Shown here: positions 23,959-36,306 of the stretch, piece after piece
How positions within the stretch are numbered: the first letter of the stretch is position 1
Layout: each line of letters starts with the position of its first letter
NCBI GenBank assembly: GCA_905331475.1
Contig: CAJNYU010000613.1
Span: 117,731 to 181,730, forward strand
From: Rotaria socialis
Lineage: Eukaryota; Rotifera; Eurotatoria; Philodinida; Philodinidae
Length of the DNA stretch: 64,000 nt
Direction: 5' to 3'
Notes under the pieces: generated by a model
What the model was told of the DNA's origin: nothing
The model's input: only the letters and a program-made list of their open reading frames with translations
Databases searched by the model: none
Program-made: the position numbers and the translations under genes

Positions 23959-24655
23959 TTTTCTATTTAGATTCGTTTCAATTGAACATTATTTAGGTAT
24001 GTCTGAATAAAAATGCAGACTTATATTTTTTTTTGTTTAGGTTTGTTTTGCTTCAATTGAATATTATTTAGGTACGTATCTTTAAACAAATCTACAGTTT
24101 TATCAATTTTTTCGTTAGATTTGTTTCAATTCAACATCAATTAGGTACGTATGTTTAAAGAAATCTAAAGTTTTATCAATATTCTTTTTTTTTAGGTTTG
24201 TTTCAATTCAACATTATTTAAGTACGTATGTTCAAATCTATCTAAAATTTTATCCATTTTTTCTTTGGATTTGTTTGAATTGAAGATTATTTAGGTATGT
24301 TTGAATAAATCTAAAGTTTTATCTATTTTTCCTTTAGATTTGTTTCAATTGAATATTATTTAGGTACGTATGTTAAAACAAATCTGAAGTTTTATCTATA
24401 TTCTTTTTGTTTAGGCTTGTTTCAATTGAATATTATTTGGGTAGGTATGTTTAAACAAATCTACAGTTTTATCCATTTTTTGTTTAGATTTGTTTCGATT
24501 CCACATTATTTAGGTACGTATTTTCAAGCAAATCCAAAGTATTATCCATTTTTTGTTTTGATTTGTTTCAATTGAACATTATTTAAGTATGTTTGAATAA
24601 ATCTGAAAATTTATATTTTTTGATTAGGTGTGTTTCAGTGAAACAATTTTTTGCT
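23959..24655. repeat. minisatellite array, ten ~73-bp units
   Basis: About ten degenerate units, starting near 23969, 24040, 24116, 24194, 24265, 24336, 24412, 24485, 24558 and 24625. Each has a T-rich run, then TTTAG, then GATTTGTTTCAATTGAACAT, then TATTTAGGTACGTATG, then AAATCTAAAGTTTTATC. The T-run plus TTTAG looks like a splice acceptor and AGGTACGTATG like a donor, so each unit reads like a tiny exon with intron edges. No long frame runs through it. Confidence 0.88.
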
Positions 24656-25120
24656 ATGTTCCAAGAAATTTTTAAATTTAATTGTTTCGTCTATAAAGAT
24701 TTTCCCAGATAATTCATGGGGAGTTCAAATGATGTTCTAGAATTGTGTTTTGTTACGTTATTATTGAAGAGTTTAGTGTTTTGATGAAATGAATCTTGAG
24801 ACGAATTCCTTTGTTGTAATGCATTTTTATGGAACGCTTTAGTGGTATGCAGAGATTGCTCGATATAAATAGGTTCATCCGTAATGAACGAGATGAATGT
24901 TGACGTTCTTTCTGTGATAAAACGAAACGCTTCAAAATTAATTCTAAAGATTCATTTCAAAATAATTGAAAAATTCTACTAAATGACTAATAGACAAATA
25001 TGACGATCAAGTTGAAATTTTATTTGAGGTTCAACGTTTCAGTCTTTATAAGACCATTTTCAAGAACAATAACGATGTTGATAATTTTATTTGAATGTCT
25101 ACCCATGTAAGTACGAAACG
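24656..25120. other. spacer
   Basis: AT-rich, no gene recognised. The 60-codon frame at 24753-24935 (-) has no support. Confidence 0.4.
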
Positions 25121-25400
25121 CAAAGTTGATGTGTTGAAACGCGATTTAGCAACACAACGAGTTGAGATGCAATTAAAAATATTTTGCAACGCGTTTGGAC
25201 GCAGTTTTTATATATAACAAGTTTAAACGCAATTAGAAAACAAGTGAACTGTGTTTCAACGCCTATCCGAAAAATATTTAACGCGTTTGAATGCATTTTA
25301 TCTATTAACTGCGCTCAAATCGGTCTCATATATGTTTTAAGTCGCGTTTGAACGCTATCATATTTCCGATCACGCTTGCACGCGTTCATTTCTTACTTAT
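25121..25400. repeat. degenerate array of AACGCGTTT-type motifs
   Basis: Motifs related to AACGCGTTTGAACGC recur roughly every 30-50 bases (AAACGCGATTT, CAACGCGTTTGGACGC, TTTAAACGCAATT, TTCAACGCC, TTAACGCGTTTGAATGC, GTCGCGTTTGAACGC, CACGCTTGCACGCG). CpG is otherwise rare nearby. A related cluster lies at 38589-38672. The minus-strand frame at 25099-25296 follows from the repeat. Confidence 0.5.
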
Positions 25401-25704
25401 CAGACGAGATTTTACTTCAAAACAAAATCTCTAGAAGACTTAGCTGCATGATCAAAATCGTCGGTTTACATATATTTTATTTAACTAAACTTTGTTAGAC
25501 TTTTTAATAAAGAATATTCAGATGATGTCAAAATAGCCGCCAATTTAACGAGCTGTAAAGCATATATTCCATATTTTCCTATAGTTTCTACGAATATTAA
25601 TGAGACAATCGCANNNNNNNNNNNNNNNNNNNNNNNNNNNNNNNNNNNNNNNNNNNNNNNNNNNNNNNNNNNNNNNNNNNNNNNNNNNNNNNNNNNNNNN
25701 NNNN

Positions 25705-27545
25705 CTTCTGGTTTCCAACACTCTCCTGCAGGTTTCCAAGTAGAGCTTGGCGTGCTCTATCCGATGGACTATCTTTCAGATCGTCTCCGCACTCGGATCA
25801 CCTAGAAAAATGCTAAATACTGCTGAAATTAAAGGTTTTCGCTGTAAATCCGGTCAGGATTCGTGCCCTTCTGGTTTCCAACGCTCTCATGCAAGTTTTC
25901 AAGTAGAGCTCGACGTGCTCGATTTAATAGACACTATAAATAGTTGGATCGATACCAAGATCCCCTCCGAAACGGCAAACCCTAGTCTCAATCCTAGATT
26001 TATCTGTGATTACTGTTGTTTTTTTTAATTCTTTTCATTTTAACTAAAGTAAGATAGTCATTGAAGAATAGTGCTTTTGAAAAGTCCGATTAAGAGTTGA
26101 ATTTTTTCAGACTTCATTAGTTTGTTTTTTCTGTTGGTTTTTATATTCGTGTTTTTAGAATCTATTTGAGATATGAAGAAGATAGCGACTTCATTTTATT
26201 TTATTTAAAAATTGTGATAAAAAACGGATTTGGATAGATGTGGAGGAAAAAGAAAAAAAATTATTGGCTAACAAGGTCCTATCCAGAAGTAAAGAGAAGG
26301 AAAGGAGAACGGAAAAAAATTTCATAAGTTCATTTCTTTGGATCAATAAGAGAAGAGGAAAGAAAGAGGGAGCGAGTGAGTGCATTTATGCATTTGTGCT
26401 TCAGGGAGACGACAAAAAACATCATTGGTTGATGTCACTCAACCAGTCAATGATGGCATAGGATGAATAATCAAACGTTTATCAATTTCTTGTCAATGTG
26501 AGTTATTTCAAAAATAATTTTATGTTTACTTTTACTTTTAGTTTGTTTTTATCGCACTATAATAGTTTAATGTCAACCTATTGTTACGGTGTTCAATATG
26601 AATAGAATTTTTTTGTTTGAATTTAGAAAAAGATATTTCGTTTGGAAATTTAGGCATATGTATTAATTATTGCTGTTTTCTTTAACACAATTTATTTTAA
26701 ATTTTCATTACGATATGTTTTATTTTACTTTTTAGATTTTTTTAAATTTGTGACAAATTATCCGTTAAGTGAGCATTATAGATCATGACTTTCACGTGTT
26801 GTTGATTATATCTGTATTTTTAGGTATTCTTACGCTTCGATGAAAATGATGATGTCAAAAATTTTTATCGTTTAATTTATTAATTTTTTTCGCTTGCATA
26901 ATTTATGCTATTATTAGGAATTTTTCATTTTTAATGTTTGTTTTTTTCTTTTTTAATGAATAATAAATATTTGTTAGACGAAATCTATTTTTTTGTCAAT
27001 ATTAAATATGTTTTATCGAGTTGCAACGAATCTTGCGTGGTTTTACAGAAAAGATAAGATATTGACTTTCATTTACCGTTTTGAAAAAAGCTCCTTGGGT
27101 GTTCAGTCAATCGAAAAATATGCATCGGATAGAGCACGTCAAGCTCTACTTGGAAACCTGCATGAGAGCGTTGGAAAGCAGAAGGGAGCGAATCCTGGCC
27201 GGATTTACAGCGAAAACCTTTAGTTTTAGCAGTATTCAGCATTTTTCTAGGTGATCCGAGTATGGAAACGATCTAAAAGATAGTCCATTGGATAGAGCAC
27301 GTCAAGCTCTACTTGGAAACTTGCATGAGAGCGTTGGAAACCTGAAGAGAGCGAATCGTGGTAGGCTCTTCGAATTGTCGCTTTGATTTTGTGCTTTTTT
27401 TGGCAGTATTTTTAGGTTTAGGAGGTCTTCGGAAGGTTTCCGTAGGCTGTCGTTGTTACCAATCGATAGATCTCATCGAGATCTACTTGGAAAGTTCAAG
27501 TAGAGCGTTGGAAAGTTAAAGAGAGCGAATCCTGTCCGGGAATAC
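25705..27545. mobile_element. inverted tandem arrays flanking ~1.1 kb, left side cut by an N gap
   Basis: Sequence from about 25705 to 25930 is the reverse complement, at roughly 90% identity by eye, of 27123-27360. Shared blocks include AGAGCACGTCAAGCTCTACT, GCATGAGAGCGTTGGAAA and CTAGGTGATCCGAGTATGGA-like text. On each side the AGAGCACGTCAAGCTC...GCGTTGGAAA unit occurs at least twice as a direct repeat about 170 bases apart, and a third diverged unit lies at about 27465-27540. The middle (26030-27100) is AT-rich with no transposase. This may be a non-autonomous element with array-like ends, or a satellite inverted by rearrangement. The left end lies in or before the 90-base N gap at 25615-25704. 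Confidence 0.6.
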
Positions 27546-29496
27546 TCGAATCCAGGCCCAAGATATCCTACGTCACTTTGCTATATAGCTCGATGTTTTT
27601 TCTCGTTCAAAATAAAATATATATGAACGAAAATGTCATTGCTTAATACTTTATTTCAATAACATGTACTTTTTCCGAAGTAAAATATTTAACAGGTAAT
27701 CGGATCTCTTTTACTTATCTTTTTAAATAATTTTATTATTATGTTTTATTAAAATGATACGAATTCTCGAAAATCCAAATAGCTCACTGTTCTATTTATT
27801 GTTGATCTTTATTTTACTACTGTTGATTTTGTTCTTTTTTCTTTCGTGTGTTCATATCTGAAATGTTGTTTTATGCGAACGATTTTTCTTGTTTTTTTTC
27901 TGTTTGCTTATTGGATTATATTGTTTCCTTTGGTTTGTTTATCAAATGATATTTGTGTTTGTTGATATTAAAAGATTGTTTTTTTTTCGTTTAAATACTA
28001 ATGTTAGTGACGTTTTTCGTTGACAAAATGAAACGAGTGGAAGATGCATTGGAAGATAAGATAGAGATGTTAGTGTTGGCTTATTACAAATTAGATCTTT
28101 AAAAATCTCTATATGGGATTTAACAAATTTTGAAAAAATAAATTAATCATCTATACTAAAAAAATTTGAGACTTAGAAATTCACTTTTCATATGTTAGAA
28201 ATACGATTTCCTGGTGAATTTCCATCAGTAGTTTAGATATATAATAATCATAAATTTTAGTGTAAGAGTATTTAGGAAGAAAAACGTACTAATGAAATAT
28301 AGATGTCATAGTCAGATATTTCAGATAATGAGATTTCTATTTACAATGTTTCGTTTGGTGCTTTTTCTTGACTTTCAATGCGTCTTCAGCATATTTTATC
28401 TTCTTCATTGGTCACTATATCATGACAATTTACTGTGTTACATATCCATATCAACTTTTATTGTGAAAATCGTTCTGTTCTTCGTTTCTGTAGTCATACC
28501 TTCGTATGATGAAATGGCTGGCAATTGCTGAAAATATAGAGTCGTTCATTCTTTTTCTGTTGTGTATACGACTAATTCATTTAACATTGCTCGCTTTTAC
28601 TTGTAACATTATGTATGAAATACACGTTGAAATAAATAAATGAAACTATTTATAGATTCTACCTGTTTATTTGAAAGATGTTTACTCTGTCAGGCAATTC
28701 ATAGAAGCCATATGTAATGTAAAGACGTTAGCGAATACAGCTTTACTATTACAATGAGAAATCTATATCTCAATTGATTCTATCAGGGAATACTCCTTGG
28801 AATTCGATAAAAATTAAATTAAATTGAAAAAAAATAAACGCAAAAATCAAGGATTCTGCTATTTTTCTCTATCATTTACAGTAGAAGTAATGCAAATATT
28901 CCTTAAAAATTCTTTTTTTTCACTTTTAAAATATATTGATGTAAATTCCAAACAGATTAAAATGGTTCGATGATATTGCGGCGTACACTTAGAACACTTT
29001 TCAGTTCTCTTAAATCTTCTGAAAATTTGCATAAAATCAACTCCTCATCAATAAATTTCATTTACACAGACATATTTCTTCCCGAGAATCTAAAACAATG
29101 AGAAAAGTAAGTGAAAATTTCATTTTGCAAACTGTTTATTTTGAATATGCAGTTTCACCACTGATATAAAAGTAGTATATAAGTGAGTCGGTCCATAGAG
29201 ATAGCACAGAATAGTGAATAAAGAGAACATCTCGGATATTTGCTTTACTCATTTTTCAAAACTGTCAAAACATAAGTTTTGAAAATTATTTTCAATAAAA
29301 GTCATTCAACATATTTATTTAAAAAGAATAAATTCCTTGATTAAAGAGACTGAAAAATTAACACTTTTAATATGATATTAAATTGTAATTCTAAAACTTT
29401 TTGTTACGTATTTATATTTATAAGAAATCTTCACATTAGTTCACTTGTTTCGTGTTTATTTAATCTGTATTTTTGTAGCATTTACTTTGCACTATC
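27546..29496. other. gene-poor spacer
   Basis: AT-rich DNA with many T-runs. The frame at 28292-28531 is Phe/Leu-rich and unsupported. No RNA gene or repeat was recognised apart from the end of the inverted array. Confidence 0.45.
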
Positions 29497-29996
29497 ATGG
29501 CATCGAATTTTACATTAATAAACAATGACGAAATCTACATAATAACATTACATCGTACTTTTAAAATTAATGTTATTCATTTAGTGAATGACCTAAACAA
29601 TCGAATTGACAAGTGCATTAGCACTCGAGTTAAGGATATTTGCATCATAGTCAATTCAGTATTTAACACCAATTATACAGAAACAACGATCAATGAGATA
29701 ATCATTCGGTTAGACAATGGAGAAATGAATAATTTATTTCATACCTACGATGTAGAACATTTAGTGGCCAATTATATTTCAAGTCCAGTGATTGTTACCG
29801 AAGCAGCATTACTTTGTTTAAAACCATTTACGAACATATGTATTAACTGTAAGAAGTGCTTAAAAATTTAATTTAATCGATCCATTGACGTTTATGGTAT
29901 TGATGAAATTATCAAAGCAGGTGTTTATACTTCCTTTTGCAAAGAATGCCATTATGCAGTACGTAAAAATTTTTATGAATACTGATGACTTGTATC
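29497..29996 (+). pseudogene. N-terminal segment of the KDZ-like transposase with internal stop
   Basis: The open frame starts MASNFTLINNDEIYIITLHR and reaches CINCKKCLKI before a TAA at 29870-29872. The same frame continues after the stop with IDVYGIDEIIKAGVYTSFCK and ECHYAV to a TGA. CxxC pairs before and after the stop suggest a zinc-binding head, so the stop looks like a real lesion unless the exon ends earlier (GTAAGA at about 29850 is a possible donor). Confidence 0.55.
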
Positions 29997-32941
29997 TTGT
30001 AGAATGAAGTTCAAAGCAATGGAAACTTTCCTATGCCAGTTACATGACTCGATATGTTGAACAAAATTATTTCATTAGTTGCTAGACAAATGTTTGAGCT
30101 ATATTTTCAAATCCTCTATTAGTGTGATCTTGATAATATTTAGTCGTTGATATAAAAATCGCTCGAAATAGTTTTGTCTTTTATGTAATGAAAGTCGTAT
30201 TCAAGAGAAATATGTATTTCGCTATATGTCATCTATTGAATGAGAATGATTCTTTACACTTTTTCTGCTTAAAATTATCGAAGCAATTAAAATTGCTCTT
30301 AGACTTCCAACAATTTGTTGTCAAAGCATATATTATGAGTCATGATGCTGTTATGGTAATTAGTATTTTGACTCATTGAAAGTAAATTGAATTATAGCAC
30401 TCTTATCTGGCTCTTATGTTTTGAAGTTTTTTTCAGATCATTATTCAAAAAGGAGTCTTCATATACGTTTTGAAATTTTCAACTAATATGAATATTCACC
30501 GAAGTATTGAGAACAATTAAATAGCAGAAAATTGTACGAATATTTTCATTTTGAGACGATATCTACAGATGTAATTTCATACTGAACATTGTATTTTTAA
30601 GTCAGTGTTCTATATGCATGAAATGTCCTGTTACATGTGATCTTTTAGTATTTGAAAGAATTATGAATGGTTTGAGTTTTTTTCGAATTTTTTTAATATG
30701 AGAGCATATCATTGTATGCAAAAATTTTCTTTATCTCTTGATAAAGGCATCGAAAAATATTCGATCGAGGAAGAATACATCAAAAATTATTTTAAAAAAT
30801 ACGTTGAAATGAACATTTGCATTAAAATTACCACAGTATTTTAATATTTCGGAGGAAGATTTTCAGATTTTGATGTACTATTTGCCTTTTAAACTTTAAT
30901 AAAGAGAAAAAGCTGTTTTAAGAATTTGTATGGTCAAAATTTAAGTTTGCTTTTTCTGACAGATGTTGTTCAGGATCACTTACAAGATGCACATATATCA
31001 TTATATTTGAAATTTTTTTACACTTTCTTTTAAGTATTGGCCTAGTTATTATGAAAAAACGTATTCAAGTCAACGATTCGTAACACCAGAATCGATTTAT
31101 GATCAAGAATACATTTATTTTGGTGGTAAAAAAGGATATTCTGTGAAACTGCTGACTCATTTCACATCACTTTTTCTTCGGCTTTATACTGGTTTTGAAA
31201 ATTTTCAATATGCCTTTAACTTATCGATTAAAAAATATTGTGTATTGGCTTCAGATAAAGAATCAGTAAGTATTTCTGTGATACTACAATTTTTTCCAGA
31301 ACTTCAAAATTTGTTTGTTGATTTTTGGAAACGCGCTAACAATTTAGTTAGTATATTTCTAGATTCAGTGCCACTGAACTCTCTTAAGATTTGAAAATTA
31401 ACTCCTTCTTAGGAGATCATTTTGAAATTCATACAAAAAATGCAGTTCGTTAAGCTTATATTTTGTCTACATATGGACGCATTCCCTATATGAATAGTGT
31501 TGGTACATTTCACTTATCAGTAACATCACATTATATTATACTAGCACTATCTGATAGATTGTCGTTTTATCAGTATATGAATCGCTCAGATATGTGTTAA
31601 ATTTATTAAATTTAGATGATTTGCATAAGATTAAATAAAATAGCAAGGATTATTATTATTATTCAATTTGATAAAGTATATCGTCGAAGCATTCTACTAA
31701 TGTTCTGTCTATAAACTTATATGCTTAGCGTAGTAATGACGGAATCAAGAATTCTGCATTCAAAAATGATCAGTTTTTGTAAATATTAGAATGAGATAAA
31801 GCTTTTTATATTTCAACGAATAAGAATCTGGAAATGTCACATCTCGTACTTTGACAACAGACATATTTTGACCTAGATGCTTTGATTATACATACTAGTA
31901 TGTAATTCTAGTTAATTTATTTCTGAAGATACAGTTACGTGACAATTCTTTGCATTTGTAACAGCTATTATTAGTTAGACAGTCTAAATGTTTCTAAGCA
32001 AATACGTTGGCTTTTTATCGTCTTTCGGCATCTTTGATATTTTTTAATTCATAAACATTATGAATGAAATAAACATACTGTGCATGAAATTTTGTTTCCA
32101 GTAATTGATGATCTCCACAACCTTTATGTTATTTCCACGTTATTTCTTGGTTTCATTTAGAAGAATAAAAAGACTTTTGTAGTTTGAGAAAGCTAAGTCT
32201 TTACATTGCAATAGAGATGGATATTTTCAAAAATTAATATTGTGCTTTTCGGACATGAAATTCTCGAAGAGGCAATAATGTATTGAGTATGAATGGTAGA
32301 AATAAAGGTAGTAAATCATTTGATCAAAAATTTTATGGTCGTTTGAGAACTATTCAAGAATTTTAGATGAGGGATTAGCATTGTAATTATTGATAATCTA
32401 CTTTTTTATCGAATATGATTAGAAAAATAAATCATGATGTAATCACATTTAAAAAAAACGTTCGAAAATTCATAGTCTATATTCGAATCCGGGGATTTGT
32501 GATGTTTTTAATAATTAATGCTATGTTATATTATCGGACATTTAACATGCTTTTATAAAATGGGGTTTACAATCGATACACATATCTGCCGAAGTCTTTC
32601 GAAAATCGACAAGTGATTATGATACTATTTTCAAATATTCTTGGCGAATGGTAAATTGCACAGAATAAAGATGAATTTCTGTTGTGCAGACTTGACTTTT
32701 TCAGAATGGAGAAAAAATAGTACTGTCGTCATTTGATTGTGAAGAAATAATCCTTTTTTTTAATTGAGTTGAATAGTATCCATGAGTTGTTCGCTGCATT
32801 TTGCATTGTACTAATACTGCGACAATAGAATAGAATGCTTTTGGAGATCATATTATATTTTTGTGTAAACAAACCATTGACGATTACTGCGATTCTAGAT
32901 ACCAATGGGATAGATTATGATTGATTTTGTGGATGTTTTAG

Positions 32942-35319
32942 GTAAACGAAATATTTACTGAAATTAATCGGGAATGCTTTTCCAGTATTTGGTATATATA
33001 TCAATTATGCTTATTCACATTTTTTATGTCTGATACACATCGCTTCGAAATACCCACCTCACTCAGCGATGCTTCAATTTACCAGTTTTTTGACAAAAAT
33101 TTTGACACTTGGTACAAATGTTTTGTTAAACACTGGTCGACTCATCATTTAACGCATCCATGTCGTGCAAAAGATGCAGAAATTAATGGTTGCATGCTGG
33201 CATTTGTCATTGATGGAATGCAAAAGGTTGCACGACCGATATGCAAAAATAAAAATAAATGTATAACAACTGAAGAATTTCCAGATTTTCTCTATATTGG
33301 TTGTGGCAATACACCTAAATCAAAAACAGGCTTATGTGAGACATGCCAACAACAGAGAATTCTCTCTGATAATGAAACATGCTTGACTACAAATGATGAC
33401 AATGGCATTTATGATGATCCAACAACAGGATGCAATGTCTCTAGAGAAGACCGGTAAGGTAGTTAATTTTATCTTGTTCAAAGAACTCTTCATTCAGGTT
33501 TAAGTTTCTGAATGTGATTAATATTAATGATACGTAAAGAAAGCAGATGAGTTTTGCATAAATATGTTGCAGAAAGACATAGTCATTAGATTTCTCTTGG
33601 ATGACATGCAAATTTTGTATTGTTCTTTGTCGTTTTTTGTTAAGACAACAGATGATTGAGACATTTAGCTTCTAAATGTTTAGAATAACTGGCACATTAA
33701 AATCTTTTATCACAGATTAATAAATTACTTATTTGAAACATGTGTGATAAAAAACAAAAGCAAAAACGGACAGTAATGCGATTCACTTTTGGGAAAAGGT
33801 CAACTGATTTACAATTTACCTATTTTGGAGGAATGAGTTTATTGAACGATCGCCTTTCAACGATCCATTTTCTTTCTTTAATTTTAGGAAGGTTAAGTAA
33901 ATACATTTTTCTCTGCTCCTATAAAATTCTGACTTTTCAACGATACCAGTATATGCGCATGAGTTTTTCATTAAATCTGTTTAGTTAGTTATCAAGAACA
34001 GTCACTAGTACTAAGTTTTTAGTTTATCTTTTCCAGTATTTCAATAGGATTTTCAGATTGCGTTAGCCGAATCGACCAATGCCGCATAAGATGACCCAAC
34101 CTCCAGCAGATAAACTGTGATCTGAAACAATATTTCACCCTAAAAATAAAAAACAAAGAACTTTTTAAAAATTTCAAATGAGCTATCAAGACTCGTAGTA
34201 GTTAATGGTCTCGATTAAAAGGAATATTAAAGTAGTGTTTGATACGTCATCTTGCGTTTAAATTCGCCCTAATAGCCTTATATGAATTAAGATGCTTCTC
34301 AGCTAAGTTAAATAAAGTTTCCAAAAAAATATGCTAAATATCTGAATTCTTACCCATCAATGGAACTTTTTCGTAGTCAGCTCTGTATTGATATACATAT
34401 AAATAGTCGCAACCGTATCGAGAATAAAGTAAAATTAATACGAATCTCCAAATCAATATGAACATCCAACATACTGGTTCAGGTTTCCGAATCATATTTA
34501 CGCACATTAATGCAAATCACATGAACAGAGGCTCTAAAAAGTAAACTTTTAGAGTAGTGAACTTTATAATTGGATGTATCTTTTTTTTTGTTTATTTAAC
34601 TAAAATTTCGATTTAGTAGTTCCTCTAGACAGAAAAGCTCCAGCTACTCTCTAGTAATGAATCTTCTCTCAGTCTATGCGTGGCGTATTTGTTTGATCAT
34701 TAATACTAAATCTTCTAATACATTTTACTATTTCAGTTTTGTCGACGTCGACAAAAAAATATCACAAGGTATTATTTATACAATATCGCCATGTGGTGTT
34801 ATTATTGGCTTTGATGAGCTATACCGTTCTGAATCTTGTTTCATGACTCTGTGGCATCTATTCAAAATAATCAGACTGATTGATGTTTACAATTATAAAT
34901 ACTTGCCAAGCATCATTATTTATGATAATGCGTGCAGTTTATTCATCTACTTTTGGAATCGATATAAAAACAACGAAATCAATCGACGAATTGTAAAGAC
35001 TCCATCATCGGAATTTGTCTCTAAATGTTCTTTCTTTATTGACCAATTTCACCAACCCAACCATAGGCGTCCTATGTGTCAAAAAGACAGAAACATAGAT
35101 TTTAAAACTAACAGTGAAACCACAAAAAAGATTAATACTGAAGCTGCTGAACAGCGAAATAGTGTATTAAAACAATATCAAAATGCTTTATCATCATACT
35201 CGGGACAAAAAGTTCGAGTGGCATATTTGATTTTATTCCATTTAATGAATTGTGAACGCAATACATGTGACAATCAGTTTGAATATAATCGAAGATATGC
35301 TACAAAAGTACCATCAAGT
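32942..35319 (+). CDS. KDZ-like transposase core, two phase-matched exons
   Basis: Exon 32942-33453 follows TTTTAG and starts VNEIFTEINRECFSSIWYIY, without needing the later ATG at 33026. It ends CG before GTAAGG. Exon 34737-35319 follows TTTCAG and starts with T, completing the Arg codon, so the reading continues across a 1283-base intron. The second exon carries the putative catalytic core (DNAC, FHQPNH, EAAEQ) and ends at A before GTAAGT. This is the best preserved part of the element. Confidence 0.65.
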
Positions 35320-35862
35320 AAGTCACTTATTATCTTCTTAAAAGAATATCCGACAGTTCGTAATAAAATATAACACTTAGCTATGGCATAGATACTACAG
35401 TTATTTTCATCGTAACGAATTCGGATGATATGAAATCTTTTTACCTATACTATAGCGTTTATAAATGACATTTCTCGAAAATGATCTCTTCTAAGCAATG
35501 GATCTTTTGTAATAATCGGTGAACCACAACTTAATTGGCTGGATCATATAAGAGATGATTCTTACAGATAAATTTCAATATTTCAAAACAATAAAAACGT
35601 CGATTTTTACATGGCATGAAATGAATTGCATGTCATTATACACGTTTAACGAATAAAATGAGGTCATTTTCTTTTCCAAATCGTAAAATTTGTTGAGAAA
35701 GCAGCTTTATAAAAAAAAGACTAAGGGCTTTTTATATATCTATACATTAACTGAATTCTTTTTCGGATTTCCATGCTAATTGCGATATCATCAATCAGGT
35801 TATTCATTTTTAAAAACATAATCTATGCGCTCTTCGACTATTTTTGATCTTACATCTTTAGA

Positions 35863-36306
35863 TGTTTCTTCAACAAACGATTTTTCTGACAAATTCAGCA
35901 AGGTAGAATATACAACATCACCAGTATTGATATCACCATCAGCGATAGCAACGAGTTTTTCTAAGATCGATGCTATGAATGCATGTAAGTAAATTTTTCT
36001 GATTCACTGTCAACATCAACATGATTTATATTCTTTTTTTAGAAATTTTCTCCTTTGTTTGTGTTAAATACAACGTCGTTCATTAAATCTAATATTTCGA
36101 CACAATTAGTTCCTTAATAATGTTCGCCACTTCTTTGTTTTCTTGTTAAAACAGACTTTTATTGTTCGTTTTTTTTTCCAGCTTTATTGAACTTCTTACA
36201 GTTCAACGAGTTTTCAATCGAGTGTTGCGATACATTTTGTACATTATATCATAATATGCTCTTGAGAAAAGCTGATCCACGCGAAAAAACTTCGATTTCA
36301 AAATAA
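35863..36306 (+). CDS. C-terminal exons of the KDZ-like gene, or a separate small gene
   Basis: An exon after TCTTTAG (35863-35984) reads NVSSTNDFSDKFSKVEYTTS, in phase with the donor at 35320. It ends before GTAAGT and joins in phase to 36182-36306, which ends LRKADPREKTSISK and TAA. Alternatively an ATG at 35825 in the same frame would give a 94-residue separate protein. No domain recognised. Phase agreement at both joints is the reason I place it in the transposase gene. Confidence 0.4.

Larger units (their letters stand above)
29497..36306 (+). mobile_element. KDZ-superfamily-like transposase gene, intron-containing, probably decaying
   Basis: Separated coding blocks read as one transposase: 29497 to about 29990 (N-terminal zinc-ribbon-like CINCKKC and SFCKECHY), 31035-31265 (SIYDQEYIYFGGKKGYSV, FTSLFLRLYTGFENFQ), 32942-33453, 34737-35319, about 35863-35984 and 36182-36306 (stop). 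The last four blocks join at GT/AG sites in matching phase. Core features fit Kyakuja-Dileera-Zisupton proteins: a Cys-rich module (AFVIDGMQKVARPICKN, IGCGNTPKS, LCETC), IIIYDNACSL, FFIDQFHQPNHRRPMC and NTEAAEQRNSVLKQYQ, giving candidate Asp, Asp and Glu catalytic residues. An in-frame TAA at about 29870 and unclear joining between 31265 and 32942 suggest decay. Introns of 0.2-1.3 kb are long for this window. Terminal repeats were not found. Confidence 0.72.

Noticed and set aside
28078..28089. GGCTTATTACAA, which equals the start of the bdelloid spliced-leader sequence as I remember it
   Set aside because: The match stops after 12 bases and no donor or small RNA structure follows, so it is probably chance.
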